Below, in pieces: positions 52,787 through 61,471 of a stretch of DNA of 64,000 nucleotides. Both the position numbers and the translations under genes were made by a program. Each line of letters starts with the position of its first letter. Positions within the stretch are counted from its first letter, which is position 1. The DNA is from Streptomyces sp. CC208A (GTDB lineage: Bacteria > Actinomycetota > Actinomycetes > Streptomycetales > Streptomycetaceae): positions 62,001-126,000 of the forward strand of contig NZ_JASCXN010000023.1 in assembly GCF_030010625.1 (NCBI RefSeq), given 5' to 3'. Below the pieces are notes generated by a model. The model did no database searches and was not told the origin of the DNA. It saw only the letters and a program-made list of their open reading frames with translations.

Positions 52787-54184
52787 TCAGCGGTCGGAGG
52801 GCGCGTACCGCGGCACCGTGACCGTCACGCGCAGGCCGTGCGGCTCGTTCGGGCCGAAGGAGATCCCTCCGCCGGAGGCGGTCAGCAGCACGCGGGCGAT
52901 GGAGAGGCCGAGCCCGGAGCCCTTGACGTTCTGGTGGCGTCCGGAGCGCCAGAAGCGGTCTCCGACCCGGACCAGCTCCTCCTCGGTGAGGCCGGGGCCG
53001 AGGTCGGCGACGACGACCTCGACGCTCTCCCGCTCCGTGAGGACCCGTACGGTGACCTCTTCGCCCTCCGGCGTGAACTTCAGCGCGTTGTCGATCACCG
53101 CGTCCAGAGCGCTGGAGAGGGCCACCGGGTCCGTCCAGCCGGTGGCCGCGCCGCACTCCCCCGACAGGTGGACGCCCTTGTCGTCGGCGACCGCCCGCCA
53201 GGAGGCGATCCGCTCGGCGGTGAGGGCGCCGACGTCGGTGAGGCGCAGGTCGGCGGCGGCGTGCTCGGCGAGGGCCAGGTCGAGGAGGTCGTCGAGGACC
53301 TGTGCGAGCCGCTTGCCCTCGGTGCGCACGGAGGCGATCTCCTCGTTCCCCTCGGGGAGTTCGAGGGCGAGGAGTTCAATGCGCAGCAGCAGTGCGGCGA
53401 GCGGGTTGCGGAGCTGGTGGGAGGCGTCGGCGACGAACGCCCGCTGCTGTTCGAGGGATTCCTCGACGTGGTCGGCCATCTCGTTGAACGAGCGGGCCAG
53501 GCGGCGCAGTTCGGGCGGTCCGCCGGTCTCGGCGACCCGGGAGTTCATCCGGCCGGTGGCGATGTCGTGGGTGACGGTGTCCAGGACGCGGACCGGGCGC
53601 AGCACCCAGCCGGTGAGGCGTACGGCGGCGCCGACGGCGAGGAGCATGGCGGCGGCCTCGCCGGCGAAGATCACCAGCCAGTCGCGCAGGATGCGGGCGC
53701 GGAGGTCCCCGGTGGGCGAGTCGGTGACGACGACGGCGATGACGTCCCCGTCGCGGACGACCGGGGAGGCGATGACGAGGCGGGCGTCCGGCTGCCAGGG
53801 CCAGACCTGCGGGGGGTCGTGGCTGCGGCGGCCGAGCAGGGCCTCCTGGAAGGCGCGACGTCCCTCCCCCTCGTAGGGGACGGTCCAGTCCTCGGGGGCG
53901 GCGGCCATGGCCCGGTTGTCGCGGTAGAAGATGCCGGCCCGGATGCCGTAGACGTCGTGGTAGCTGGCGAGCTCTCCGCCGAGGGTGGAGCGGCGCTCGC
54001 TGTCGCCGGTGGCGAGGTCGCCGACGAACTGGGCGAGGGCGGCGAAGCGGGCGGCGTCGTCGAGGCGGTCGACGACGACCCGCTGCTGCTGGGCGGCGGC
54101 GCGGCCGGCGGCGAGCGGGAAGCCGAGGGCGAGGAGGACCCCGGCCATCAGGACGATGAGGAGGGGGAGGAGTCGGGTGCGCAC
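52787..54184 (-). CDS. gluK: Sensor histidine kinase, GluK-like
   Basis: 465 residues from a GTG 17 bases after the response-regulator stop, without its own ribosome binding site, so translationally coupled. Topology: TM1 (about 5-27), an extracytoplasmic sensor (~30-165, containing VYGIRAGIFYRDNRAM), TM2 (~169-190), HAMP, HisKA with His256 (VADASHQLRNPL), and HATPase with DNALKF (N box), DLGPGL (G1) and GSGLGLSI (G2). The pair next to gluABCD is described in S. coelicolor as GluR-GluK, which senses glutamate and controls its uptake. Assignment is by family and location. Confidence 0.88.
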   Translation of the reverse strand: MRTRLLPLLIVLMAGVLLALGFPLAAGRAAAQQQRVVVDRLDDAARFAALAQFVGDLATGDSERRSTLGGELASYHDVYGIRAGIFYRDNRAMAAAPEDWTVPYEGEGRRAFQEALLGRRSHDPPQVWPWQPDARLVIASPVVRDGDVIAVVVTDSPTGDLRARILRDWLVIFAGEAAAMLLAVGAAVRLTGWVLRPVRVLDTVTHDIATGRMNSRVAETGGPPELRRLARSFNEMADHVEESLEQQRAFVADASHQLRNPLAALLLRIELLALELPEGNEEIASVRTEGKRLAQVLDDLLDLALAEHAAADLRLTDVGALTAERIASWRAVADDKGVHLSGECGAATGWTDPVALSSALDAVIDNALKFTPEGEEVTVRVLTERESVEVVVADLGPGLTEEELVRVGDRFWRSGRHQNVKGSGLGLSIARVLLTASGGGISFGPNEPHGLRVTVTVPRYAPSDR

Positions 54185-54201
54185 GGGTGGAGCGGCCGGG
54201 G

Positions 54202-54924
54202 TTACGCGGCCGGGGGGACCAGGCGGTAGCCGACGCCCCGCACGGTCTCGATCAGGGCGGGCATGCGCAGCTTGGAGCGGAGGGAGGCGACGTGCACCTC
54301 CAGGGTGCGGCCGGTCCCCTCCCAACTGGTCTGCCAGACCTCGGAGATGATCTGCTCGCGGCGGAAGACGACACCGGGCCGCTGGGCGAGAAGGGCGAGC
54401 AGGTCGAACTCCTTGCGGGTGAGGGCGACGGGCTCGCCGCCGACGCTGACGCGCCGGGTGGGCAGCTCGACGGTGACGGCGCCGAGGTGGAGCACGGTGG
54501 CCTCGGCGGCGGAGCCCGTACCGCCGGCGGTGTCGTCGGCGCCGGGGCCGCCGGTGCGCCGGGAGACGGCGTGGATCCGGGCGAGCAGTTCGCCGGTGTC
54601 GTAGGGCTTGACGACGTAGTCGTCGGCGCCGAGGTTGAGGCCGTGGATCCGGGAGCGGACGTCGCTGCGGGCGGTCACCATGATCACCGGGGTGGCGGTG
54701 AGCTTCCGGATCCGGGCGCAGACCTGGTAGCCGTCCTGGTCGGGGAGGCCGAGGTCGAGCAGGATCACCCCGTACGAGGGACGCTCGCCCTGCGCGGTGG
54801 GGAGGACGGCCTGGAGGGCCTCCTCGCCGTTGCGGGCGTGGGTGACGGTGAAGCCGTGCTTGGCGAGGATCGCGGAGAGGGCCGCGGCGACGTGGTCGTC
54901 GTCCTCGACGAGCAGCAGTCGCAT
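54202..54924 (-). CDS. gluR: OmpR-family response regulator, GluR-like
   Basis: 240 residues, ATG with AGGAGAAG upstream. Receiver domain with acidic pocket (VEDDD), phospho-accepting Asp57 (LLDLGLPD), Thr/Ser switch (MVTARSD) and Lys (VVKPYD). The C-terminal winged helix (ALTRKEFDLLALLAQRPGVVFRREQIISEVW, RTLEVHVASLRSKL, ETVRGVGYRLV) is OmpR type. Its Gly-rich linker is ~30 residues. Transcribed divergently from gluABCD, its likely target, and followed by gluK. Confidence 0.9.
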   Translation of the reverse strand: MRLLLVEDDDHVAAALSAILAKHGFTVTHARNGEEALQAVLPTAQGERPSYGVILLDLGLPDQDGYQVCARIRKLTATPVIMVTARSDVRSRIHGLNLGADDYVVKPYDTGELLARIHAVSRRTGGPGADDTAGGTGSAAEATVLHLGAVTVELPTRRVSVGGEPVALTRKEFDLLALLAQRPGVVFRREQIISEVWQTSWEGTGRTLEVHVASLRSKLRMPALIETVRGVGYRLVPPAA

Positions 54925-55232
54925 GGGTCTTCTCCTCTCGTTGCGCCGGGCCCCTGGGCCGTCGCGCCGGGGTGCCCCGAACCGTTGCCGCCGGGAGTGC
55001 CCCGGACCGGGGCACGAACGCCCATGAACGCCGATCATCGACGCCCCAGTCAAGTCTCCCCTACGGAGCGCGGGCTTCCGTTATTCACCCGGTACGACGC
55101 CGGCGCCCGCCTTCACCCAGAGTGTCCGGCTGTAGCCCTATCGTTATCCTCAATTTCCGCTCAGATGTGATGACGGCCCTCCGGACGGGTCTCTAGGGTC
55201 CTCCCAATCGAGGAGGACGGAGCAAGAGGCCG
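54925..55232. promoter_or_regulatory. gluR-gluA divergent control region with a gluA promoter candidate
   Basis: 308 bases. For gluA, TAGGGT (55194-55199) matches the Streptomyces TAGRRT -10 pattern, with ATGACG (55170-55175) 18 bases upstream as a partial -35, giving a leader of about 27 bases. GluR should bind in this region, but I could not identify its site by eye. Confidence 0.5.
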
Positions 55233-56018
55233 ATGAGCGAAGTGGCAGTGTCCAAGGACCACGAGGACTCGCCCCGGGCCCAGGAGGATCTGGTCGTCCT
55301 GTCCGGAGTGAACAAGCACTTCGGCGCGCTGCACGTGCTGCAGGACATCGACCTCACGATCGGCCGCGGCGAGGTCGTCGTCGTCATCGGCCCGTCGGGC
55401 TCCGGCAAGTCGACGCTGTGCCGCACGATCAACCGCCTGGAGACCATCGACGCGGGGACGATCACGATCGACGGGAAGCCGCTGCCCGCGGAGGGCAGGG
55501 AGCTGGCCCGGCTGCGGTCGGACGTCGGCATGGTCTTCCAGTCCTTCAACCTCTTCGCGCACAAGACCGTGCTCGAGAACGTGATGCTGGGCCAGATCAA
55601 GGTCCGTCGCACGGCGAAGGCCGAGGCGGAGACCAAGGCCCGCGCCCTGCTTGAGCGGGTGGGCGTGGCCGCGCAGGCCGAGAAGTACCCGGCCCAGCTC
55701 TCCGGAGGCCAGCAGCAGCGCGTGGCGATCGCCCGCGCCCTGGCGATGGGCCCGAAGGTGATGCTCTTCGACGAGCCGACCTCGGCGCTCGACCCCGAGA
55801 TGATCAACGAGGTCCTGGAGGTCATGCAGCAGCTGGCCCGGGAGGGCATGACGATGGTGGTCGTGACGCACGAGATGGGCTTCGCCCGCTCGGCCGCGGA
55901 CCGGGTCGTCTTCATGGCCGACGGCCGGATCGTCGAACAGGCCACCCCCGAGGAGTTCTTCAGCAACCCGCGCAGCGACCGGGCGAAGGACTTCCTCTCC
56001 AAGATCCTTCATCACTGA
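55233..56018 (+). CDS. gluA: Glutamate ABC transporter ATP-binding protein
   Basis: 261 residues. Polar amino acid importer ATPase energising GluCD. Walker A GPSGSGKST, Q-loop MVFQSFNLFAHKT, signature LSGGQQQR, Walker B VMLFDEPTSALDPE, and H-loop VVTHEMGFAR are all intact. The first ~20 residues are variable. First gene of a four-gene operon, divergent from gluR-gluK. Its stop codon lies within a set of 11-bp repeats. Confidence 0.95.
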   Translation: MSEVAVSKDHEDSPRAQEDLVVLSGVNKHFGALHVLQDIDLTIGRGEVVVVIGPSGSGKSTLCRTINRLETIDAGTITIDGKPLPAEGRELARLRSDVGMVFQSFNLFAHKTVLENVMLGQIKVRRTAKAEAETKARALLERVGVAAQAEKYPAQLSGGQQQRVAIARALAMGPKVMLFDEPTSALDPEMINEVLEVMQQLAREGMTMVVVTHEMGFARSAADRVVFMADGRIVEQATPEEFFSNPRSDRAKDFLSKILHH

Positions 56019-56054
56019 GCCATCACTGAGTCATCATCGAGCCACCACCGAGCG
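56011..56054 (+). repeat. Four 11-bp tandem repeats spanning the gluA stop
   Basis: Units ATCACTGAGCC, ATCACTGAGTC, ATCATCGAGCC and ACCACCGAGCG. The first contains the gluA stop codon (TGA), and the rest lie in the gluA-gluB spacer, showing progressive divergence. Confidence 0.75.
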
Positions 56055-56105
56055 AGCCGACGACCTAGTCTTCGCAACTCACGCCTATCCAAGGGACGTT
56101 CAACC

Positions 56106-56924
56106 ATGAAGCTTCGCCACGCCTCCACGGCCGCCGCGGCCGCCGTCGTCCTCGCCCTGACCGCCACCGCCTGCGGCGGCTCGGACTCCGGCAGCAACGG
56201 CGACAAGATCACCATCGGCATCAAGTTCGACCAGCCGGGTCTCGGCCTGAAGACCCCGGACGGCTCGTACGCGGGCTTCGACGTCGACGTCGCCAAGTAC
56301 GTCGCCAAGGAGCTGGGTTACGCCGAGGACAAGATCAACTGGAAGCAGGCCCCCTCGTCCGAGCGCGAGAACCTCATCAAGAACGGCGACGTCAAGTTCG
56401 TCGTCGCGAGCTACTCGATCAGCGAGAAGCGCCTGAAGGAGGTCGACTTCGCCGGCCCGTACTTCCTGACCCACCAGGACCTGCTGGTCCGCGCCGACGA
56501 CACCTCGATCACCAAGCCCGAGGACCTCAACACCAAGAAGCTCTGCTCGGTCACCGGCTCGACCTCCGCGCAGAACGTCAAGGAGAAGCTGGCGCCGGAC
56601 GCCGACCTCCAGCAGCTCGGCGGCTACTCCGAGTGTCTGACCGGCCTGGAGAACAAGCGGGTCGACGCCCTCACCACGGACGCCTCCATCCTCGCGGGCT
56701 ACGCCGCGCAGAAGGAGCACCAGGGCAAGTTCAAGCTCGTGGGCCTCTCCCTGAGTGACGAGAACTACGGCATCGGCCTCAAGAAGGGCGACTCCGAGCT
56801 CAAGGGCAAGATCAACAAGGCCCTGGAGAAGATGGTCTCGGACGGCACCTGGGACAAGCTCGTGAAGCAGCACTTCGGCCCCTCGGGCTACCAGAACGAG
56901 CCGGCCCCGAAGATCGCGGGCTGA
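56106..56924 (+). CDS. gluB: Glutamate-binding lipoprotein of ABC transporter
   Basis: 272 residues. Signal peptide with lipobox Cys23 (LTATACGG). Type II periplasmic-binding fold: ITIGIKFDQPGLGLKTPDGSYAGFDVDVAKYVAKEL, RENLIKNGDVKFVVASYSISEKR, VDFAGPYFLTHQDLLVR and KRVDALTTDASILAGYA, typical of glutamate/aspartate-binding proteins such as corynebacterial GluB. Anchored outside the membrane, it presents glutamate to GluCD. AAGGGA ribosome binding site. A stem-loop follows, before gluC. Confidence 0.95.
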   Translation: MKLRHASTAAAAAVVLALTATACGGSDSGSNGDKITIGIKFDQPGLGLKTPDGSYAGFDVDVAKYVAKELGYAEDKINWKQAPSSERENLIKNGDVKFVVASYSISEKRLKEVDFAGPYFLTHQDLLVRADDTSITKPEDLNTKKLCSVTGSTSAQNVKEKLAPDADLQQLGGYSECLTGLENKRVDALTTDASILAGYAAQKEHQGKFKLVGLSLSDENYGIGLKKGDSELKGKINKALEKMVSDGTWDKLVKQHFGPSGYQNEPAPKIAG

Positions 56925-56940
56925 TCCGACGCCCCTCGCC

Positions 56941-56973
56941 GTGACGGCCGCCCCGCCAGGGAGCGGCCGTCAC
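56941..56973 (+). terminator. Intra-operon stem-loop between gluB and gluC
   Basis: Perfect 10-bp inverted repeat (GTGACGGCCG, 56941-56950; CGGCCGTCAC, 56964-56973) starting 17 bases after the gluB stop. Likely reduces read-through or protects the gluB mRNA 3' end, giving binding protein in excess over permease. Confidence 0.65.
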
Positions 56974-57043
56974 GGCACCACCGGCCGCTGCCGACGCACC
57001 GGCCGTCCCACCGACCGACCACCAGGGGAGAGCGCGGGGCATC

Positions 57044-57718
57044 GTGTTCGACTTTCTTGATTCCGGGCAGTACGACCTGCTCGGCGCCTTCTGGGTGACG
57101 GCTCAGCTCGCCCTCTACTCGGCGATCGGCTCGCTGGTCTGGGGCACCGCCCTGGCCGCGATGCGGGTCAGCCCGGTCCCGCTGATGCGCGGCTTCGGCA
57201 CCGCGTACGTCAACCTCGTCCGCAACACCCCGCTGACGGTCGTCATCGTGGCCTGCTCCTTCGTACTCGACCAGACCCTCGCGGTGACGCTCGGCGGCGA
57301 GAACTTCAAGGAGATCGGCTTCCGGCTCGCGGTGCTCGGACTCACCGCGTACACCGGCACCTTCGTCTGCGAGGCGCTGCGCTCCGGCATCAACACGGTC
57401 CCGGCGGGCCAGGCCGAAGCGGCCCGCGCGCTGGGCATGAGCTTCACCCAGGTCCTGACGCTGGTGGTCCTCCCCCAGGCGTTCCGCGCCGCGATCACGC
57501 CGCTGGCCAACGTGCTCATCGCGCTCACCAAGAACACCACGGTGGCGGCGGCGATCGGCGCGGCCGAAGCGGCCCTGCTGATGCGGGAGATGATCGAGAA
57601 CGAGGCCCAGGCGCTCTTCACGGTCTTCGCCCTCTTCGCCTTCGGCTTCATAGTCCTCACCCTCCCCACCGGCCTGGTCCTCGGCTGGGCGGCCAAGCGA
57701 CTGGCGGTGAAGCGATGA
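57044..57718 (+). CDS. gluC: Glutamate ABC transporter permease
   Basis: 224 residues from a GTG. HisM-type amino acid permease with about five membrane segments; NLVRNTPLTVVIVACSF is the family N-terminal signature. The EAA loop that contacts GluA reads EAARALGMSFTQVLTLVVLPQA (split motif EAARALGMSF and VVLPQAFR). Overlaps gluD by four bases (ATGA), indicating translational coupling and a GluC-GluD heterodimer. Confidence 0.94.
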   Translation: MFDFLDSGQYDLLGAFWVTAQLALYSAIGSLVWGTALAAMRVSPVPLMRGFGTAYVNLVRNTPLTVVIVACSFVLDQTLAVTLGGENFKEIGFRLAVLGLTAYTGTFVCEALRSGINTVPAGQAEAARALGMSFTQVLTLVVLPQAFRAAITPLANVLIALTKNTTVAAAIGAAEAALLMREMIENEAQALFTVFALFAFGFIVLTLPTGLVLGWAAKRLAVKR

Positions 57719-58605
57719 GCTCCGTCCTCTACGACGTCCCCGGCCCGCGGGCCAGGCTGCGCAACGTCGTCTACACGATTGCCTTCCTCGCCCTCCTCGG
57801 CCTCCTCGGCTACTGGGTGCTCTCCGCGCTGGCCGACAAGAACCAGCTCACGTCCGAGAAGTGGTCGCCCTTCGTCACCGACTCCCAGGTCTGGACGACG
57901 TATCTGATCCCCGGTCTGACCGAGACCCTGAAGGCCGCCGCGCTCTCCATCCTCATCGCCCTGCCGCTCGGCGCGGCCCTGGGCATCGGCCGGCTCTCCG
58001 ACCACCGCTGGATCCGGGTCCCGGTCGGCGCGGTCGTGGAGTTCTTCCGGGCCATCCCGGTGCTGCTGCTGATGATCTTCGCGAACCAGCTCTACGCGGA
58101 CTACACGCCCGTCAGCTCCGACTTCCGCCCCCTGTACGCGGTCGTCACCGGCCTGGTGCTCTACAACGCCTCCGTCATCGCCGAGGTCGTCCGCGCCGGT
58201 GTCCTATCGCTCCCCCGGGGCCAGGGCGACGCGGCCGTGGCGCTCGGCATGCGCAAGGGCCAGACCATGCTGTACGTGCTGCTGCCGCAGGCCGTCACGG
58301 TCATGCTCCCGGCCCTGGTCAGCCAGCTCGTGGTCATCGTGAAGGACACCGCGCTCGGCGGCGCGATGCTCGGCTTCGGCGAACTGCTCAGCCAGAACCG
58401 GCAGATCACCGCCAACTACGGCGCCAACACGATCGCCACCTTCACGGTCATCGCCCTGATCTACATCGTGCTCAACGCCGTCATCACCCACCTCGCCGGC
58501 CGTCTGGAGAAGCGGCTGCGCCAGGGCCGCAAGGGGGCGGCGGTGAAGGACGTGGCCCCGGTCACGAACGTCGAGGCGGGCGCGGTGGGCACCCCCATCG
58601 TCTGA
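57715..58605 (+). CDS. gluD: Glutamate ABC transporter permease
   Basis: 296 residues. Second permease subunit, with about five to six membrane helices (TIAFLALLGLLGYWVLSAL first), VEFFRAIPVLLLMIFANQLYADY, and an EAA-like loop ending LPQAVTVMLPALVSQLVVIVKD. The basic C-terminal tail (EKRLRQGRKG) is cytoplasmic. Last gene of gluABCD; a hairpin follows. Confidence 0.94.
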   Translation: MSSVLYDVPGPRARLRNVVYTIAFLALLGLLGYWVLSALADKNQLTSEKWSPFVTDSQVWTTYLIPGLTETLKAAALSILIALPLGAALGIGRLSDHRWIRVPVGAVVEFFRAIPVLLLMIFANQLYADYTPVSSDFRPLYAVVTGLVLYNASVIAEVVRAGVLSLPRGQGDAAVALGMRKGQTMLYVLLPQAVTVMLPALVSQLVVIVKDTALGGAMLGFGELLSQNRQITANYGANTIATFTVIALIYIVLNAVITHLAGRLEKRLRQGRKGAAVKDVAPVTNVEAGAVGTPIV

Positions 58606-58918
58606 CCACCACCCCGACCGGCCCGGTTTCCCCCAAGTTCCGCGCCCGTCCACTTCCGGCCCCGTCGCCCTCCCCCGGACCGCCTGCTTCCGGGGGAACC
58701 GGCGGGGCCGGAGGTCTTGGCGGGCCGGAGGGGGCGCGAGAGGGGGCCGCAGGAGCCGGAAACGGTCCCTGCGGGACAGGCCGCCCGCACCGCGCCCACC
58801 GCGTCACTTGACGCAAAACACCCTGAGTGGGTTGCATACGGTCTGTGATCAAGCACCGGGCTCGTGCCACACTCTGCTGTGCTGCCCCCATGACTTTCCG
58901 GCCTTTTGGAGCCGCGCC
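58606..58918. other. gluD to monooxygenase spacer
   Basis: 313 bases with the gluABCD terminator (58671-58697) and a possible promoter for the monooxygenase: TTGACG (58807-58812), 18 bases, then TTGCAT (58831-58836), the latter a poor -10. Confidence 0.4.
58671..58697 (+). terminator. Terminator after gluABCD
   Basis: Perfect 9-bp stem TCCCCCGGA / TCCGGGGGA with a nine-base loop, 66 bases after the gluD stop. Confidence 0.65.
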
Positions 58919-60727
58919 GTGGACCCGGTGATCATCGTGGGCGCGGGGCCGGTCGGCCTCGCGCTCTCCCTCGCGCTCGCCGCGCAGGGCGTGCCCAGCG
59001 TCGTCCTCGACGAGACCTCCGGCAAGGAGGAGCCGCGCCCCGCGCGGACCGTCGTGCTGCGCGCCGACACGGCCGCCCTGGTCGAACGGCTGGGCTGTGC
59101 CACCGTCCGCGACGAGGGGCTGCGCTGGGTCGGCTGGCGCGGGATGCGCCGCGGCCGGCAGCTGCGCCAGGTCGCCTTCGACCTGGGCCTCGGCGGCACC
59201 GAGGAGTGGTCCGAGGACCCGGCGTCCCCCGCCTCTCCGGCCGCCCCCCTGCACATCACCCAGCACGCCCTGGCGCGCGGCCTGCGCGACGCCATCGGCC
59301 GCGAGCCGCTCGTCCGGCTCGTCACCGACTCCCGCCTGGACACCGTCGAGCAGGACCGCACCGGCGTCACCGCCCACACCCGCGGCCCGGACGGCACCTG
59401 GTGGCGCGGCAGCCACCTCGTCGGCTGCGACGGCGCCCGCTCGACCGTCCGCAAGCTGCTCGGCGTCCGCTTCCCCGGCCGCACCGCGGTCGAGCGGCAC
59501 GCGGTCGCCGCCCTGCGCACCGAACTCCCCTGGCCCGGCGAGTCCCTGCTGCACCGTCAGCCGCCGTGGCGGGGGGTCGGCGAGGAGGTCACCGCCCGTC
59601 CGCTGCCCGACGGGGTGTGGCGGATCGACTGGCTGCTGCCGCCGCGCGGCGAACTCGTCACCCCGGACGCGCTGGTGGCCCGGATCCGCGAGACCCTGGC
59701 GGGCTGGTGCGACGGCTCCACGCCCCCGTACGAGCTCCTCGACACCGGCGTCCACACCCTGCACCACCGGCTCGCCCGCCGCTGGCGCGTCGACCGGGTG
59801 CTGCTCGCCGGGGACGCGGCCCATCTGCTCGGCGCGATCGGCACCCAGGGCCTCGACGAGGGCCTGCGGGACATCGACAACCTCGCCTGGAAGCTCGCCC
59901 TCACCTGGCACCGGTCCGCTCCGGACGCCCTGCTCGACAGCTACCAGAGCGAGCGGCGCACGGCGATCGCCGCCCGGCTGCGCACGGCCGACCAGGCCCT
60001 GCCCGCCCTGCGTGGCGCCGGCGGGCTGCGCACCTACCTGCCGGGCGTGATGCGCGGCCACGACGCCCTGCTGACCGACGGCCACCTGGGCCGGGGCCCG
60101 CTGGGCGCCTCCCCCGCCTATCCGCACTCGCCGCTCGCCGCGCCCTTCACCGAGGGCATGGTCCCCGTGGGCACCCCCCTCGGCGCCCCCGTCGAGGACG
60201 TCCGGGTGACGGCCCCCGACGGCACGACGGTACGGCTCCGGGACCGGCTGGGGCAGGCCCGGCTCCTGGTCCTGCTCGTCGCCCCCGGCACGGGGGTGTG
60301 GGAGCGGCGCCACTGGCGGAGCGCCGGCCTGATGCCCCGTCTGGAGGAGGCCGCCGAGGCCCTGCCGGTCGCGTCGGAGGTCCTGGTGACCGACGCCTAC
60401 CCGGGCGCCCCCGCCCACGCCGTCCTGCTCGTCCGCCCCGACGGCCATCTGGTCGCCGCCTTCGCCGGCGTACGACCCGAGGAACTGCACGCCGCGGCGG
60501 AAGCCGCCCGCGGCGGCGCCCCGCAGCCGCCCCACCCGACCGACACCCCCGCGGATCTCTCTTCGGGTGCCTCCTCGGACGTCCCCCCGCCCGACCCGAC
60601 GGATACTTCCCCCGGCACTCCCCCGGAGAAGGAGCGGCCCGGGAAGCCCGGCGCGCCCCTCTCCGCCGAGGTCCCGGCCCCGGCCGAGGTGTCCCGGGAA
60701 CAGGACCGGACCGCGGACGTCCACTGA
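58919..60727 (+). CDS. FAD-dependent (class A) monooxygenase with C-terminal redoxin-like domain
   Basis: 602 residues from a GTG with GGAG upstream; the frame is open 37 codons earlier without support. Rossmann FAD motif VIIVGAGPVGLALSLALA at the N-terminus, the DG motif (LVGCDGARSTVRKLLGV), and GD motif LLAGDAAHLLGAIGTQGLDEGLRDIDNLAWKL identify the p-hydroxybenzoate hydroxylase/aromatic polyketide hydroxylase group. Residues ~430-545 look like the thioredoxin-like C-terminal domain of phenol hydroxylase relatives (TTVRLRDRLGQARLLVLLVAPG, VLVTDAYPGAPAHAVLLVRPDGHLVAAF). The last ~60 are Pro/Ser/Glu-rich and disordered. Substrate unknown; no biosynthetic partners are adjacent. Confidence 0.87.
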   Translation: MDPVIIVGAGPVGLALSLALAAQGVPSVVLDETSGKEEPRPARTVVLRADTAALVERLGCATVRDEGLRWVGWRGMRRGRQLRQVAFDLGLGGTEEWSEDPASPASPAAPLHITQHALARGLRDAIGREPLVRLVTDSRLDTVEQDRTGVTAHTRGPDGTWWRGSHLVGCDGARSTVRKLLGVRFPGRTAVERHAVAALRTELPWPGESLLHRQPPWRGVGEEVTARPLPDGVWRIDWLLPPRGELVTPDALVARIRETLAGWCDGSTPPYELLDTGVHTLHHRLARRWRVDRVLLAGDAAHLLGAIGTQGLDEGLRDIDNLAWKLALTWHRSAPDALLDSYQSERRTAIAARLRTADQALPALRGAGGLRTYLPGVMRGHDALLTDGHLGRGPLGASPAYPHSPLAAPFTEGMVPVGTPLGAPVEDVRVTAPDGTTVRLRDRLGQARLLVLLVAPGTGVWERRHWRSAGLMPRLEEAAEALPVASEVLVTDAYPGAPAHAVLLVRPDGHLVAAFAGVRPEELHAAAEAARGGAPQPPHPTDTPADLSSGASSDVPPPDPTDTSPGTPPEKERPGKPGAPLSAEVPAPAEVSREQDRTADVH

Positions 60728-60790
60728 CGGGCGCGGGCGCGGCGCTCCCGGCCGGCACCCGCTACATGGCCCCGCACCGCCGGACTCCGC

Positions 60791-60816
60791 CCCGCAGGCC
60801 GGACCCGGCCTGCGGG
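60791..60816. terminator. Terminator between monooxygenase gene and recX
   Basis: 12-bp perfect arms CCCGCAGGCCGG / CCGGCCTGCGGG with a minimal loop, between convergent genes. Confidence 0.75.
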
Positions 60817-60900
60817 CCTCCGGCCCGGGAAGGCGGTCGGCCTCCCCCGATGTCCTCTCCCTGGCCGCCAGGGCCGGGGCAGCTGCGGCCCCCGAAGGGA

Positions 60901-61467
60901 TTAGTAGCCCTCCTCCAGGCCGTCGGTGGACTCGCCCTCCTCCTCCAGGGCCCGGCGGACCACCCGCAGGGCCATGCCCTCGGGGTACCCCTTGCGGGCG
61001 AGCATGCCGGCGAGGCGTCTGAGCCGGCGGTCGCGGTCGAGACCGCGGGTGGCGTGGAGCTTGCGCGCCACCAGTTCGCGCGCGGTGGCCTCCTCCTGGT
61101 CGGAGTCCAGCTGACCGACGGCCTCCTGCACGAGGGCGGGGTCGATGCCCTTGGTGCGCAGCTCGCGGGCGAGGGCGCGGCGCGCGAGGCCCCGGCCGTG
61201 GTGCCGGGACTCCACCCAGGCGTCCGCGAAGGCGGCGTCGTCGATGAGGCCGACGTCCTCGAAGCGGGCGAGGACCTCCTCGGCGACGTCGTCGGGGATC
61301 TCCCGCTTGCGCAGGGCATCGGCCAGCTGCTTGCGCGTGCGGGGGGTTCCGGTGAGCAGGCGCAGACAGATCGCCCGCGCCCGCTCGGCCGGATCCTGGG
61401 GTGACAGCTCCTTCTCGGCCCTCGACGAGTCGGGGCTGTCACCCGGCCATTCGGTGCGACCGGTCAC
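60901..61467 (-). CDS. recX: Regulatory protein RecX
   Basis: 188 residues from the GTG of VTGRTEWPGD, four bases after the recA stop; this length matches Streptomyces RecX. It caps RecA filaments and inhibits recombinase activity. RecX repeats: ARAICLRLLTGTPRTRKQLADALRKREIPDDVAEEVLARFEDVGLIDDAAFA, then RGLARRALARELRTKGIDP, then RLRRLAGMLARKGYPEGMALRVVRRAL. The N-terminal ~35 residues are acidic and variable. Co-transcribed and translationally coupled with recA. Confidence 0.95.
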   Translation of the reverse strand: MTGRTEWPGDSPDSSRAEKELSPQDPAERARAICLRLLTGTPRTRKQLADALRKREIPDDVAEEVLARFEDVGLIDDAAFADAWVESRHHGRGLARRALARELRTKGIDPALVQEAVGQLDSDQEEATARELVARKLHATRGLDRDRRLRRLAGMLARKGYPEGMALRVVRRALEEEGESTDGLEEGY

Positions 61468-61471
61468 CGGT

